A stretch of 64,000 bases of DNA, from NCBI GenBank assembly GCA_003008705.1, contig PDUO01000027.1:4425-68424 (forward strand), written 5' to 3'. This document shows, in pieces, positions 1 to 10,615 of the stretch; within the stretch, counting starts at the first letter, position 1; each line of letters opens with the position of its first letter. The notes under the pieces are model-generated. The model ran no database searches. It was not told where the DNA came from and worked only from the letters and a program-made list of their open reading frames with translations. The position numbers were made by a program, and so were the translations under genes. Source of the stretch: Pezicula radicicola. Its lineage: Eukaryota > Ascomycota > Leotiomycetes > Helotiales > Dermateaceae.

Positions 1-840
1 TATTTTATTATATTTTATTTTATTTTATTTTATTTTATTATATTATATTTTATTTTATTATATTTTATTTTATTATATTTTATTATATTATATTATATTT
101 TATTTTATTATATTTTACTAGTATTATATTTTACTAGTATTATATTTTACTAGTATTATATTTTACTAGTATTATATTTTATTAGTATTATATTTTACTA
201 GTATTATATTTTACTAGTAATTTATAAGTAAAGTAAAGCTTTTCTAACTTAATAGTTTATATAACTTAGTTTATATTAAATATAATAATCTTTATAACTA
301 GTCTTTTATATATAGATAGCTTCTCTTTTATAATAAATAAATAACTTTAAATTTAAATCTTTAGTTTTATATATTATTATCTCCTATTTATATATTATAA
401 ACTCTATTTAATACTCCTTCTACTCTATATTTATAGTATTATTTAAACTATATCTACTCTATCTATCTATTATAATCTAATCTATACTATACTTAGAGTT
501 TTATTTAATCCTAGTTTAAATACTCTATCTATAGATAGTATAATACTTTAGACTTATAACTAATTAGATTATAAGCTATAAATATAAGTTAAAATAAGTA
601 GAGTAAATAGAATAAGTATAATCTAAAGTATATTATAAATATAAAGAAATAAAGTATTAAATAAAATATTAGATAAATTAAAGATAATAGTTATATAAGA
701 AACTTAAAAATATAAATTTAAAGTTATTTATCTACTAAGGAGAAAAGGACTATTTATATATAAAAGACTAGTTATAAAGACTATTATATTTAGTATAAAT
801 TAAGTAACTATATAAAGTAAATATAAAATATAGTTAAAAA
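1..840. repeat. AT-only low-complexity block (RIP-like)
   Basis: This block is almost pure A and T. It begins with TATTTTATTA-type simple sequence and continues as A/T-rich sequence with a few C/G bases, mostly inside CTAGT or CTA contexts. It ends abruptly near 841, where normal base composition resumes. No reading frame of note exists in it. The composition fits an old repeat eroded by RIP, in which CpA becomes TpA. The identity of the original repeat cannot be read. Confidence 0.8.
101..220. repeat. 16-bp tandem repeat
   Basis: About seven copies of a 16-bp unit (ATTATATTTTACTAGT) run head to tail. ACTAGT recurs every 16 bases from about 117 to 218, and one copy reads ATTAGT. It is a minisatellite inside the AT-only block. 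Confidence 0.85.
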
Positions 841-1166
841 TTAAACGTAGGGCATCGATAGAGAGATAACCTTAAAAATAACCTTAAAAGTAAAAACCAA
901 AAACAGAGCATTTAATAAAATTCAACAAATAGGAACAGGAAAAGCCAGTAAACACAATTGGAACCAGAGCCCATCGAACACCTTCACTGGATGATTTGCA
1001 GCACCGAATGATACCTGCAGCATAGCTTGCTGAGGTGGGTATAGCAGTCTTCCTCTGGAAGAATGGGGCTATAGCAGAGCCTCTGTAGAGATGGCTAAGA
1101 GCTACTTAGTTAGCTTTTATAAGCAGTAGGGACAAAGGTATGAAATGAAGGGGACTAACTGCTAAA
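841..1166. other. Intergenic, no gene seen
   Basis: Ordinary-composition DNA between the AT block and the small zinc-ribbon gene. It probably holds that gene's 3' flank. No coding or RNA signal was recognised. Confidence 0.5.
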
Positions 1167-1424
1167 CTAACGCCTATTTGGATACTTGACCTCCTCCAAG
1201 GGGCAATTTTCACATCGAAGGTGATTACAGCCAACACACTGCAAAGTGGTATTCGTGAGCATCCCGGCATGGCCCAAGCAATAGCAGCATGCCCATGTCC
1301 AGTAATAGGTATATTCCGTCTTCTCCTTCTTTGACGATCCTCCGCCTGACCTCGAAGAATGATGCTCGTGTTTCGAGGAAGACCCGGTGAGGGAAATGCG
1401 CCTAAGATCTGATTTGGCGCACAT
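1167..1424 (-). CDS. Small zinc-ribbon-like protein (85 aa)
   Basis: A single-exon frame of 85 codons with an ATG at 1424. After a basic, Ser/Gly-rich N-terminus (about 1-35) comes the pattern W-x-CCxC, 13 residues, CxxC-x-H-x-RC-xx-C (about 43-75). This arrangement of seven Cys and one His looks like a compact zinc-binding fold. The same arrangement is found in the gene at 7743-8073, so the two look like members of one fungal family of very small proteins. No biochemical function is known to me. Zinc binding is inferred from the Cys/His spacing alone. There is no signal peptide. An extra upstream exon cannot be excluded, but the ATG here gives a complete protein. Confidence 0.6.
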   Translation of the reverse strand: MCAKSDLRRISLTGSSSKHEHHSSRSGGGSSKKEKTEYTYYWTWACCYCLGHAGMLTNTTLQCVGCNHLRCENCPLEEVKYPNRR

Positions 1425-4400
1425 GGTAATGAGTCGAAACGCGGTATGTGGGCACTACAAAGGATGCGAGATAAGAGGATGCTGGATTCGGGGTGTTTGA
1501 GGTCGGAATCGAGGGCAATAACTTGGAGAAACCTGGTGAAGCGTGGTTGAAGAACTGAGTTTATTGTGAGCTTTTTACTTTATTCTTATACAGTAACAGT
1601 TACTCATCTCGAGTTGCCCGACAGTTACACCATACAGACAGTGCTCACCGGAACGTCCTATCATCGCCCTTCGAGAAGCCCAAGCTAGAGAAGTCATTGC
1701 TCAAGCAAATCTCTAGGGCCATTCATACGTTTGACCGAAGAATCCATTCGACGTCGAAGTCTCCAGTACGATCCATATCCACATCTGACGGTGACTTAAG
1801 CCCCGGTTTCCAGAGCGTGGCTCAGAGAGAAAAACATTATACTCTGAAACGAATGGTCAGCATACGGCTAGCTATGGCAGGCGAAGGCATAACGGTGTCT
1901 GCTTGCCTGGCTCAAGCGACTTTGTTTATTGACCTTGCTAGGCGTACCTAGGTACGTGAGTCAAAAGGCCTTCTGTGCGTAGTGCAAAGGACGGCAGTTG
2001 GGCAAACCGGTAAGTGGATATGGATATCCACTAGACCGGGCGCGAATTGGAGTGGTGCCTAGATACCATGGGTAACAGGTAAGGTAGGACTTTGTCGGCG
2101 TTGGCTCTCCTCGGTGAGCAAGAGCGGAAGCACTACCGTAGTTTCGGAAGCAGCCGAGACGAAAGAGATTCCATAGTTGCATAGTTCCATAGCGTGTTTG
2201 TATTGTATTCTTCAAGTTTGTGATGAGTCTGCTTATTCTGATCCTGGTGATGAAGACAAGAAAGGGAAGCGGAAGAGAGGCTCATATGCACATGTGCATG
2301 CATGACGCATAAGGCTGCAGATTGGCAGCTGCAGCCCTGTGGGCCTATTGTCAACGACGCGGCACTTGCGATTCGGGACAAAAGGTTTGTCTTGCGCTAT
2401 TATAAGGTAGCAGACTTTGGCCTGTGCATAAAAATTATACATACAAATTATAAAAAGTTGTGGCTGGGCCTGTTCGTCATGTTGTCTGCCTGCACAGGAC
2501 GAGATGCCCGTATGCGGCTGAATACAAGAGTGCGCAACAACACTGCCCTGGTGCCCTTATCGGGCAAGAACTACAGCAGGCTAGGACATAAGGAGGCCGA
2601 ATAACAATGATAAAGTGTCGGTGATCCTGAACACCTGGACAGCTCGTTGAGCGGTAGCTGTGGCTCACTGAAAGAACCAGAGAAGGCAGGAAATGTGTCA
2701 TAGACTCCTAAGACGTCCACATGAGCTCCCGCACTAGCAGATATGATTGCCCAAAGGATCAGAGAGACTGGAAAATTATATCCTATCTGCGCATCGAGTG
2801 CTTAATCGGTCTTGGGATGTGCTCTCGCCATGACCAACCAAGTGATCAGATATCAGTGGCCAGCTTTTCCACAAGAGAAGACAAAAACAAGGTATGTACG
2901 GGCCTGCTGGTTGTAGCGCAGATATGAATCAAATTTCGTGGGATGCTTTCGAACTGTCTTGAGTCCTTCAAAGCCTTGAAACCCGCCTACCACACAAAAA
3001 TAATCTCTCGGGTTGGTAATACCCGCAGATAACCGTAGGACAGCTTTCAGCCTTTTGTGATGAATGCAGAGTAGACACTAGTCATCTATTTTCGAGTCTT
3101 ATGTATCCCTGTACAGAGGCTGCTGTCACTGCCTGATTCTGGGATGATAGGGCAGTTGTGCTGTCTACCTAGGTATGGATAACAACGTGGGATTCTCAAC
3201 ATACCTTATGGAATATAATAAGAATTAGGTCCCAGCACTAGCAAGCACAGTACCAACTCTCAATTGTGAGGCTTCTGGGGTAGCATTGACATGTTCCCGT
3301 GATTTGCGTCGTTGTTGCTACCTTCCAGAAGTTACACACCTTGATCGAGTGCTGTTTCGTTCCATCTATCACCTCCTTACAACATGGTAATGGCAGCGAT
3401 ACCATTATTCTGGAATGCAACAATCTGTCAGCTTGCCATGCTTCTCCGCTCAATTAATACAGGGCATTTTCAAGCTTACTATCATTGCAGCTTAGCCTAT
3501 CATGCTCTTTCCTCCTAATGGCGATTTAGCAAGTAGAAAGGTCCCCTTTACACACGTAGCCTTGACTGATGGGAGTATTGTGATTTGCTTTGAACGTGTT
3601 GGGGGAGTCATCATTGAGATTAAAGGCCCATCGCAATAAGGGCATATGTCATACACGAGTGTCGACAAAGTCACCTATGCCAGGACACCAGGCTACGTGA
3701 ATGGTTCTTGGAAGGCCTTTGGGAAACGAGCAGACGGGGTTCACTCTTTTATAAGGGTAACGACCTTCGCAAGGTAGAAACGGCAGCAAGGCAGGCTAAA
3801 AAAATAACAAGAAGACAGCCATTATGCGAAATATAGCAGATGAAGGTCCGAGTCCCTCCGGGAGGCAAACACTATAACTGGTGTTCAACTGGCCAACCAA
3901 GAGGGCCTTATATCTTATATTTTTGACGGCTGTCAAGGAAGAAAACGCCAGGTAAGAGAGCCATACTAGAGGCTGGTCGTATGTTTCGGTGCCATAGACG
4001 AAAGTAGCCCTAGGCCGGCGACTAATAAAGGATATGTATCGACAAAACGGTCGAGTGTTATTCCAGATGGCCCTACCCGTCCACATGGACTAGGGTATAT
4101 AGCTGACATAGATGGTGTGTGGGTAAGACACTCGTATGGTGGCTACTCAGAGAGCCTTCCTTGAAAGAGCCTCATATCTCCATTCGCTTCGGAACACTGA
4201 CGGACAGAGGACCCCGTCCCTGAAACGAATTGCCTGGACTATTACAAGGAATCAAAACAACTCTTGGTTGAACACTCTAAAGAATCGCTAGACAGTATAT
4301 GTCTAGAAGCGTGCAACTTGCCTAGAAGTCTTTCTTTTTTTACGCTGACTGATAGTAAATTTGCAGTTTTGAACTAATGACTACAGCAATTTTAACGTGT

Positions 4401-5196
4401 ATCACTGCTTCTCAGATCCTTTCAACAGACTAAACCGAGCTGTCTCCTTGATGGAAGCCATAGGTAAGTCCCAACTGTGATACACGGCGCAGCTTCATGG
4501 GATAGAATAACCCCGCAGCTACGCACATGATGACAAGCAAATAGTCGCAGAGAGGCAGTAGGTACTTGCCACAGACATAACGCCTCGCTCTTTGCTAAAC
4601 CGCACCGAGGATAGATATCATATATGTGTGGCCTTGGGTCTCCTTTATCTAAATATAAACTCGCGGCATATCCTGCACGTTGGGATAGGAAACGTGCCTT
4701 GATGCCCACTGAGTCCTTTGTAAAATGCTGATTCTAACAAAATGGTAGTAGCCATAAAAAAGACCGCAGTAAGCATATGGTTTAGGACTTCAGCAATAGG
4801 TCGTCGCTATGGTCTGAGGATGCTCCTGATTGCCAAGCCCGACTGGAAGGGCTGATTCGAGTTAGACTTCAAAGTGATGAGCATGTGTAGGTAGAACAAC
4901 CAACTGTTAAGGGAGTACATGGAGTTAAGTGTTTTGGCGGCGGGAAAGGATGGTCAGGTTGGTGATCAGCTTAAATAAGCTATCGGAAAAACGCTAATCC
5001 TCATCAGCAATTTCGTAATTTCCATGAGGCGCTCGAGAACCTGGAAGGATGGCAAGAGCCAACCTCTTCGACGGTCCTTACTATGATTTTTGCACTCGGA
5101 GCTGCTGGTGTTTTCTTCGACATGGCATATTATACATATCTTTTGGGGCTTCACCATTTGGATCGGTAACCCTTGCATTGTTATACATGGAAAGAG
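1425..5196. other. Gene-poor 3.8 kb stretch
   Basis: Both strands were read. Only short frames under about 100 codons occur and none resembles a known protein or shows a convincing splice pattern. Base composition is normal, not RIP-like. The last few hundred bases should contain the promoter of the palmitoyltransferase gene that starts at 5197. Confidence 0.5.
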
Positions 5197-6924
5197 ATGG
5201 CGCTGCCAACCAGGAAAGACCGTCAGCGATTCGCCGTATCTCAATGGACTGCACGCGCTGTACCTATCGTCCTAACAGGAGTTGCTGGATATGCAACCTA
5301 TGTCCTGGTTGTTGTCCTTTGTGGTATGTATATGATTATTCACGGGGCATATTACGATGCTGAATCGTTTTATCCAGTCAATTACCTCCTTGTGAAGCAG
5401 CACAATAAAATCGCCGCGATTCCCATATTAGTTACGTACTTTGTACTATTCATTCTCATGGCAACATCCTTCTTTCGAACACTCTACATTACTATCTTTG
5501 ATCCTCCTTATAACGCGCTTGGACCGATCCCGAATGCATTAAGCCCTGGCGAGGCAGATGGTCAGACAAATGGAGCCGATAGGCTTAGTAGACAAGAATA
5601 CAGTTCTGGGTCTACAGGTCGACTGACGCCGCAGAAAGATCTTGAAAATCCGGGACTCGAGGAGTTTTATACAAAGGATGTGTTTCGTTGTGAGCCAGAC
5701 GGAGGACCGCGTTGGTGTTCCACATGTAGGAACTGGAAGAAAGATCGAACTAGTCACTGTGGTGATATCGGGCGTTGCATCGACAAGATGGATCACTTCT
5801 GTCCTTGGGTTGGAGGCCCAATTGGGGAAAACAACTTCAAGTTTTTCCTTCAATTTACAACCTACACGGCCCTGTACTGCACCGAATTACTTGTGGTCAT
5901 GGTAGTATATATCCACAGACAAAGGACAGACGAGGTATGTCACAGCTTGTAGTGTACTTCTCCGGGGCCTGCCCTCGTGTCCCATGCTTGAAGCATTTTA
6001 TACAAACGATGCACAATTTTCAAGAATGGGGCCTATTTTATTCGATCTGCGCTGATACTTTAGCGAAGGGTGAGACTGTGAACAATCAATTTATAGCTAT
6101 TCTGGCGCTGTAAGCCGCTCTCTTCAATCCTATACTTGTTACATGCTGACCTATCTTTGCGCAGTGCTGCATTCTTTGGATTGTTCACTGCAGGAATGAG
6201 CATCACCAGTATCGGCCTAGCTCTTAGAAACACGACACAAGTTGAGACACTGGGTATGAAAACGAAAGTCCATACGTTCGCAGTATTAGTTCCACCCGAA
6301 GAAGAGCGTATCCGTGCAAATCCGGATTTGGCATCAGAAATAAGTTTTCGGACTATCACCTACCCTTTAAGTGCTACTCCTCCTGCTCAATTCAACCAAA
6401 TACTAAGGTGTATTGATGGGACCCCTGTTAGTCGTAGCAATGAATATCTACAACATGTTCGACAGTCGCAACCGATACCTGTAGCAGAACACCAAAGAAT
6501 TTTGCGGCGGGACCCTTCGGTAGTAAATATGCTCGTACCTCGAGATCAGAATGCTATTAGGACTTTTGCGATCTTATCGACAGAAACAGGCGAGAATCCA
6601 TGGTCTCTAGGTTCGCCGTTTCTGAATTTACAAGCCCTCCTAGGCACGAATGTTTTTGATTGGCTTCTACCCATTCGGAGAAGCCCATGTTGTAGTCATG
6701 AGGATCCAGAGAGTTACTATGCAATTGGGCCAGCAGTCGATCGTCTCCGTGCTAGAGCTGGCTTTATAGCAGCCGAAGATGTACGACCGAAGAGACCTCA
6801 TCCTCGGACTGTGAAAAGACCAAGAGAAGGGCGCAATGGAGAGGACTCGCATCGACCCAAAGGTGCAACAGAGATGGATCAACTGAGAGAGAATGTCAAC
6901 GGCCACAACGGACGGGCTACTTGA
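5197..6924 (+). CDS. pfa5: PFA5-like DHHC-family palmitoyltransferase
   Basis: An S-acyltransferase that should attach palmitate to cysteines of membrane proteins. Proposed exons are 5197-5323, 5378-5934, 5994-6109 and 6165-6924, giving about 519 aa. Two hydrophobic helices lie near residues 13-40 and 60-85. The cysteine-rich domain (about 160-215) has WCSTC, a Cys after TSH, and the core KMDHFCPWVGG, so the catalytic Cys is present but the second His of DHHC is Phe. Two further helices follow, including FFGLFTAGM. The tail is polar. The NNFKFFLQFT stretch and the RWCSTCRNWK context match the PFA5 subfamily. Intron 1 (54 bp) keeps frame even if retained. The start of exon 3 is the least certain junction. 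The first ATG of the frame with a sensible N-terminus is at 5197. Confidence 0.8.
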
Positions 6925-7639
6925 GAGAGGAAGGTATGGACGCTCTGTATCCACAGATATGCCGATCCGGTTATTTTAATCAATTCAGCCCTTGTAAGAT
7001 ATGGCAGCTGTTTACCTATCTGGTTGTGGAGAGTGCTCACTGGCGTCTAAAGAATGGGCGCTACAGTTCTCTTGCATTAGACGGCGCCTCGTGCACGGAA
7101 GGAGTTGTTGCACTTGAATATGTATTTTTGTATTGTAATACACAAAATCGGTTGGTCGGATAGTCCGTTTATATTGCGGATGTTTCGAGCGTAGCGTTGT
7201 ATAGATGAACGGTGTAAATCCTGGACTTGGATGTATCATGATAGAGGAGAAGCTACGTTCCTGATAATAACACTTCACCGTAGAAGTGTGGTAAAGGGGG
7301 CCATTCGCTTGTTCGGCTTGGCTGTTGCCGCAGCATTGGCAGATCTAGCTATAGTGACAATAAATTAATTTAGGAACCCGACCGCTCTGGTTCTCGATCT
7401 TGTCTGCATCTCTTGGAATACACGATTTCCTAGCATACTTTCAACGATGGTCTCTTTGTTTTAGGTTAGAAAGCTGACTAGAACAATTGACATGGAATTT
7501 CAGCGATATCTAGCATAAAAAGAAACTAATAGACCTGACTCGGCCAGCAAGGAAGGACCTCAACTATAACAAGGCTTCCACACATCATAGTTACGGTGTA
7601 TTGTGCTGCCCATGGCCTGGATATGTTGAGGTACGTCTT
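6925..7639. other. Intergenic, no gene seen
   Basis: The 3' flank of the palmitoyltransferase gene followed by non-coding DNA of normal composition. No conserved frame, RNA or repeat was recognised. Confidence 0.5.
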
Positions 7640-7742
7640 AAGAGTTCTTCACGGATGCAATCCGGGCAGTTGTATCCCTAGGATACGGGATTCACTCTAC
7701 GTGTACACTTCCGATATGATCTTCAGTATCTCCATCATCCCA
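7640..7742 (-). pseudogene. Decayed copy of the zinc-ribbon motif
   Basis: Read on the minus strand directly after the stop of the 7743-8073 gene, this stretch aligns with that gene's zinc-ribbon segment. G-W-W-R becomes G-stop-W-R, VNPSLWKDD becomes VNPVS-stop-GYN, and CPEC becomes CPDC. Several differences are G-to-A (TGG to TGA, TGC to TAC, TGG to TAG), as expected from RIP-like damage on the opposite strand. It looks like a dead tandem duplicate. The alignment was made by eye over about 30 codons. Confidence 0.5.
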
Positions 7743-8073
7743 CTACGCTGCACTGGGAGGATGCCGAGGTGTTGACCGTGCTGGCTCTGGTGATGGATCT
7801 GGTGATGGGGTTCGAGAAGGAGAAGGGGAAGGAGAGGGTGGTGGGGGCGAGGGTGGATGTTCTGCTGAGCCGCAGTGATCGCACCTAGAATGAGTACATT
7901 CCGGGCAGTCGTCTTTCCATAAACTTGGATTCACTTCGCGTTGACAGCCGCAGCACCTCCACCATCCTGCAGAACTTGGCGGTATTGTATTGTGTCGTAA
8001 AGCGGACGGTAGCAAATTGGAACGAGTGTTCCCTTGAAGACGGCCATGCCTAAACGTAGCTAAGGCATTCCAC
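7743..8073 (-). CDS. Zinc-ribbon-like protein with Pro/Ser tail (5' end unresolved)
   Basis: The exon opens after a good acceptor (branch TTACTAAC, then TCTTCCAG) ending at 8074 and runs 110 codons to a TAG at 7743. Near its middle it has GWWRCCGC, 12 residues, then CPEC-x-H-x-RC-xx-C, the same Cys/His pattern as the 85-residue protein at 1167-1424. A low-complexity Pro/Ser tail of about 40 residues follows. No clean first exon was found upstream: nearby ATGs hit stops quickly, so either a distant exon exists or the 5' end is damaged. Function is unknown; a zinc-binding fold is inferred from spacing only. Confidence 0.5.
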
Positions 8074-9635
8074 CTGGAAGACAGTTAGTAACTGCCGTGT
8101 AGAAGAGTTAAGGAGTACCCTACATTATGGTCTTCTCGCCACTTTTATATCCACTACTAGCTGTCGTCTCTACCCAGGGACCTAGGTCATCAGCGTGATT
8201 CCCAGGTTTACGGAGCACATTTAAGCTACTGTCAAAGCTGCTATTCTCGCTGTCTTAATCGGCCCCGGTGGCGTAGAAACGTTTTGATCACTCGGAACCA
8301 TACTAAAGCCTATTAGCTACTCCTTCTGTACTGGGCCTTGGTCGCGGTTCTGGGACACCTCAGATGTTCTCGCCGCCAGGTTTCCAGACTTCGTCGTGGG
8401 TGTATTTAGATGGGGAGAACAAACCCAACGAGCCAACAATAAACGCAAAATCCCGATTCGTATAAATCTGGACGCTCGCAACAAACGGCGATTTGTTAAG
8501 ATGAGATCTTGATGATGTTCGCTCTAGGTGCGATTCCGTACCGCATAGTCTGTACTATTTCCCTCTTCTATAGTAATCCTTGCTCGTGCCTCCCTGGGAT
8601 CCTTCTGCTGTTGTAAAATTGATTTGTTCCACCCGAGGTGCATTATGATGACGGATGAAAAGCAATCAGAGAAAGTGTGTCCACCTCAGCTAGCAGGGGC
8701 CTTAGTTGCCTTAATGGCAGACCTCATAGCCTCTTCATTTTCCCTTTGTTGGTCTTAAAAAGTTGCAGAAAATGGTACATATACTCTAGCTCATGCTATC
8801 TATTTGAGATCGAGGAGCCTATCTAATTCTGGATGACTGTTTCTTGATCAACGTGTGGTCAAAGGAAGCCTCTGGGCCAGCTTCGAGCGGCAAGATCCCT
8901 AAAAGAGCGAAAGCCTTATACTGTAGCGAAACCTGCTACTACTTATAGCAGGATAAGCCTCACCTGACTATGAGTGTCAGCATTAATCCTGTCGTTAGAA
9001 GAACACGAGTCTCACCTTCTTGGGTCAGCGAACCTCCGCGGGCTCCTGTGCTCTCCCAGCTTCAGCCTCGTTCCACCTTTAGAGAACCAGTGCAAGATAT
9101 ACCAAAGGCATCGAAGTCATGTAATACAGAGCCTAAAATGAGAGCGATTCAGCCCCAGTCATCATTTTAACTGGCAGGTGGTTGTCCGAGGCTGAACATT
9201 ATGTTTACTTTTTCAGAGCGGAACCTCCTTCTATCGACTACATGCGGGACAAGGGCACTCGTTAGATTATGCTAAACAATCATCGCTGTAGGTAGATAAT
9301 GATGCTCATTTATTTATGACTATGATGCAGTGTAGGTACGCTAGGGGCGGCATTTTCTGGCTAGAGGGTTTACCAAGCCGAGCAAGAATGTGACGTATGC
9401 TACTTCTCGCTCTTTCACTGATGTCGAATCCGCATCTCATCAGTTATCTGATTGAACGAGCCTCATCGCTGATGATAGATCACTAATTTGAGAATTTTTC
9501 ACAGTGAAGCTCACACATCCATCTAAAAACATCTGCGTGCATTATTTGTGTAACAGGTCGGTTAACTATTCAGGCCCATCACCTCATGCCATCGCTAACC
9601 CAGGGCAACAGGCCGCCGGTCAGACGACCTGCCAA

Positions 9636-9666
<31 letters not shown>

Positions 9667-10615
9667 GAGAAACGTACTTTATAGCTATCACGATATCATC
9701 TACTTCAAGGTATTTTCATCTCGTCCCATCTTCCCATAGTATTCGCTCCTACATCACTAGTTCCTGTGCGAAGCGGAATACTTAGTTATAAGAGCTGTTG
9801 CTAGCCGTTACTCATTGCACACTTAGCTTGAGTTCTGCACACAACCATCCAATGACTGAGAGCTACTTCGCTTGAAGCACCAAAGCCAACTTGACTTCTT
9901 GATTATGTTGAAACATGCAGGCTTTCAATTATTGTACTAGCCCGAGTAACTCAAACTGACAGGTGCAGCGACTAATGATTTCGATTCCTATCTTTAAAAG
10001 GAAGAGTACATTTTTTATCCACGATGAGTCTCTATTTCTATTCCCACTAATATATCTAGGGCTTCTTTGATAAGACTAATGTATTCTTGAAGAGGACCTA
10101 ATGCCTTCTTTACATGTACTTCGCCAAGTCCCATAAGTGTGCTTATATTGAGGCTGAGAAAGGAATCACATTGTAAAAAGTACATGGCTAAGTGGTCAGA
10201 TAAATTCTAATGTTAAAGGAAGAAACTTGAAAGAATAAATGAACACTAGATATCATAATAATCTGTGAAAATAAATCGGCTTAAGATTCCATTGAGCTTG
10301 GAAGTTGTTGAAGCGAGAAAGTCATGACATCAACCTACCTAGACCGATAATTAGCCGACGATGCACCTCATTCCTCTCAAACGCGTCAACCATCTATTGT
10401 CACAAAACACCCTCACCTTCTCACTCCCTTAGCTCATGCTAGACAATAGTAACAGCACAGTTTCTGCTGGAGCTGTCGAAGAACAGACGAGGGATAGTGA
10501 CTGTTCAATCGAGCGACCCCACGTCTCAGGAAGCTGCATAGCTTCCCAGGAGCAGTCAACCTTCTGAAGGCCCAACTGACCTTTGAACCCTCTCCAAAAA
10601 GGAGGCTTCCACATC
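8074..10615. other. Gene-poor 2.5 kb stretch
   Basis: No recognisable gene on either strand. It contains an AAT microsatellite (9635-9666). The last few hundred bases before 10616 should carry the polymerase eta promoter. A 66-codon frame at 8970-9170 was considered and not accepted. Confidence 0.5.
9635..9666. repeat. (AAT)n microsatellite
   Basis: About ten perfect copies of the trinucleotide AAT/ATA in non-coding DNA. Confidence 0.95.
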
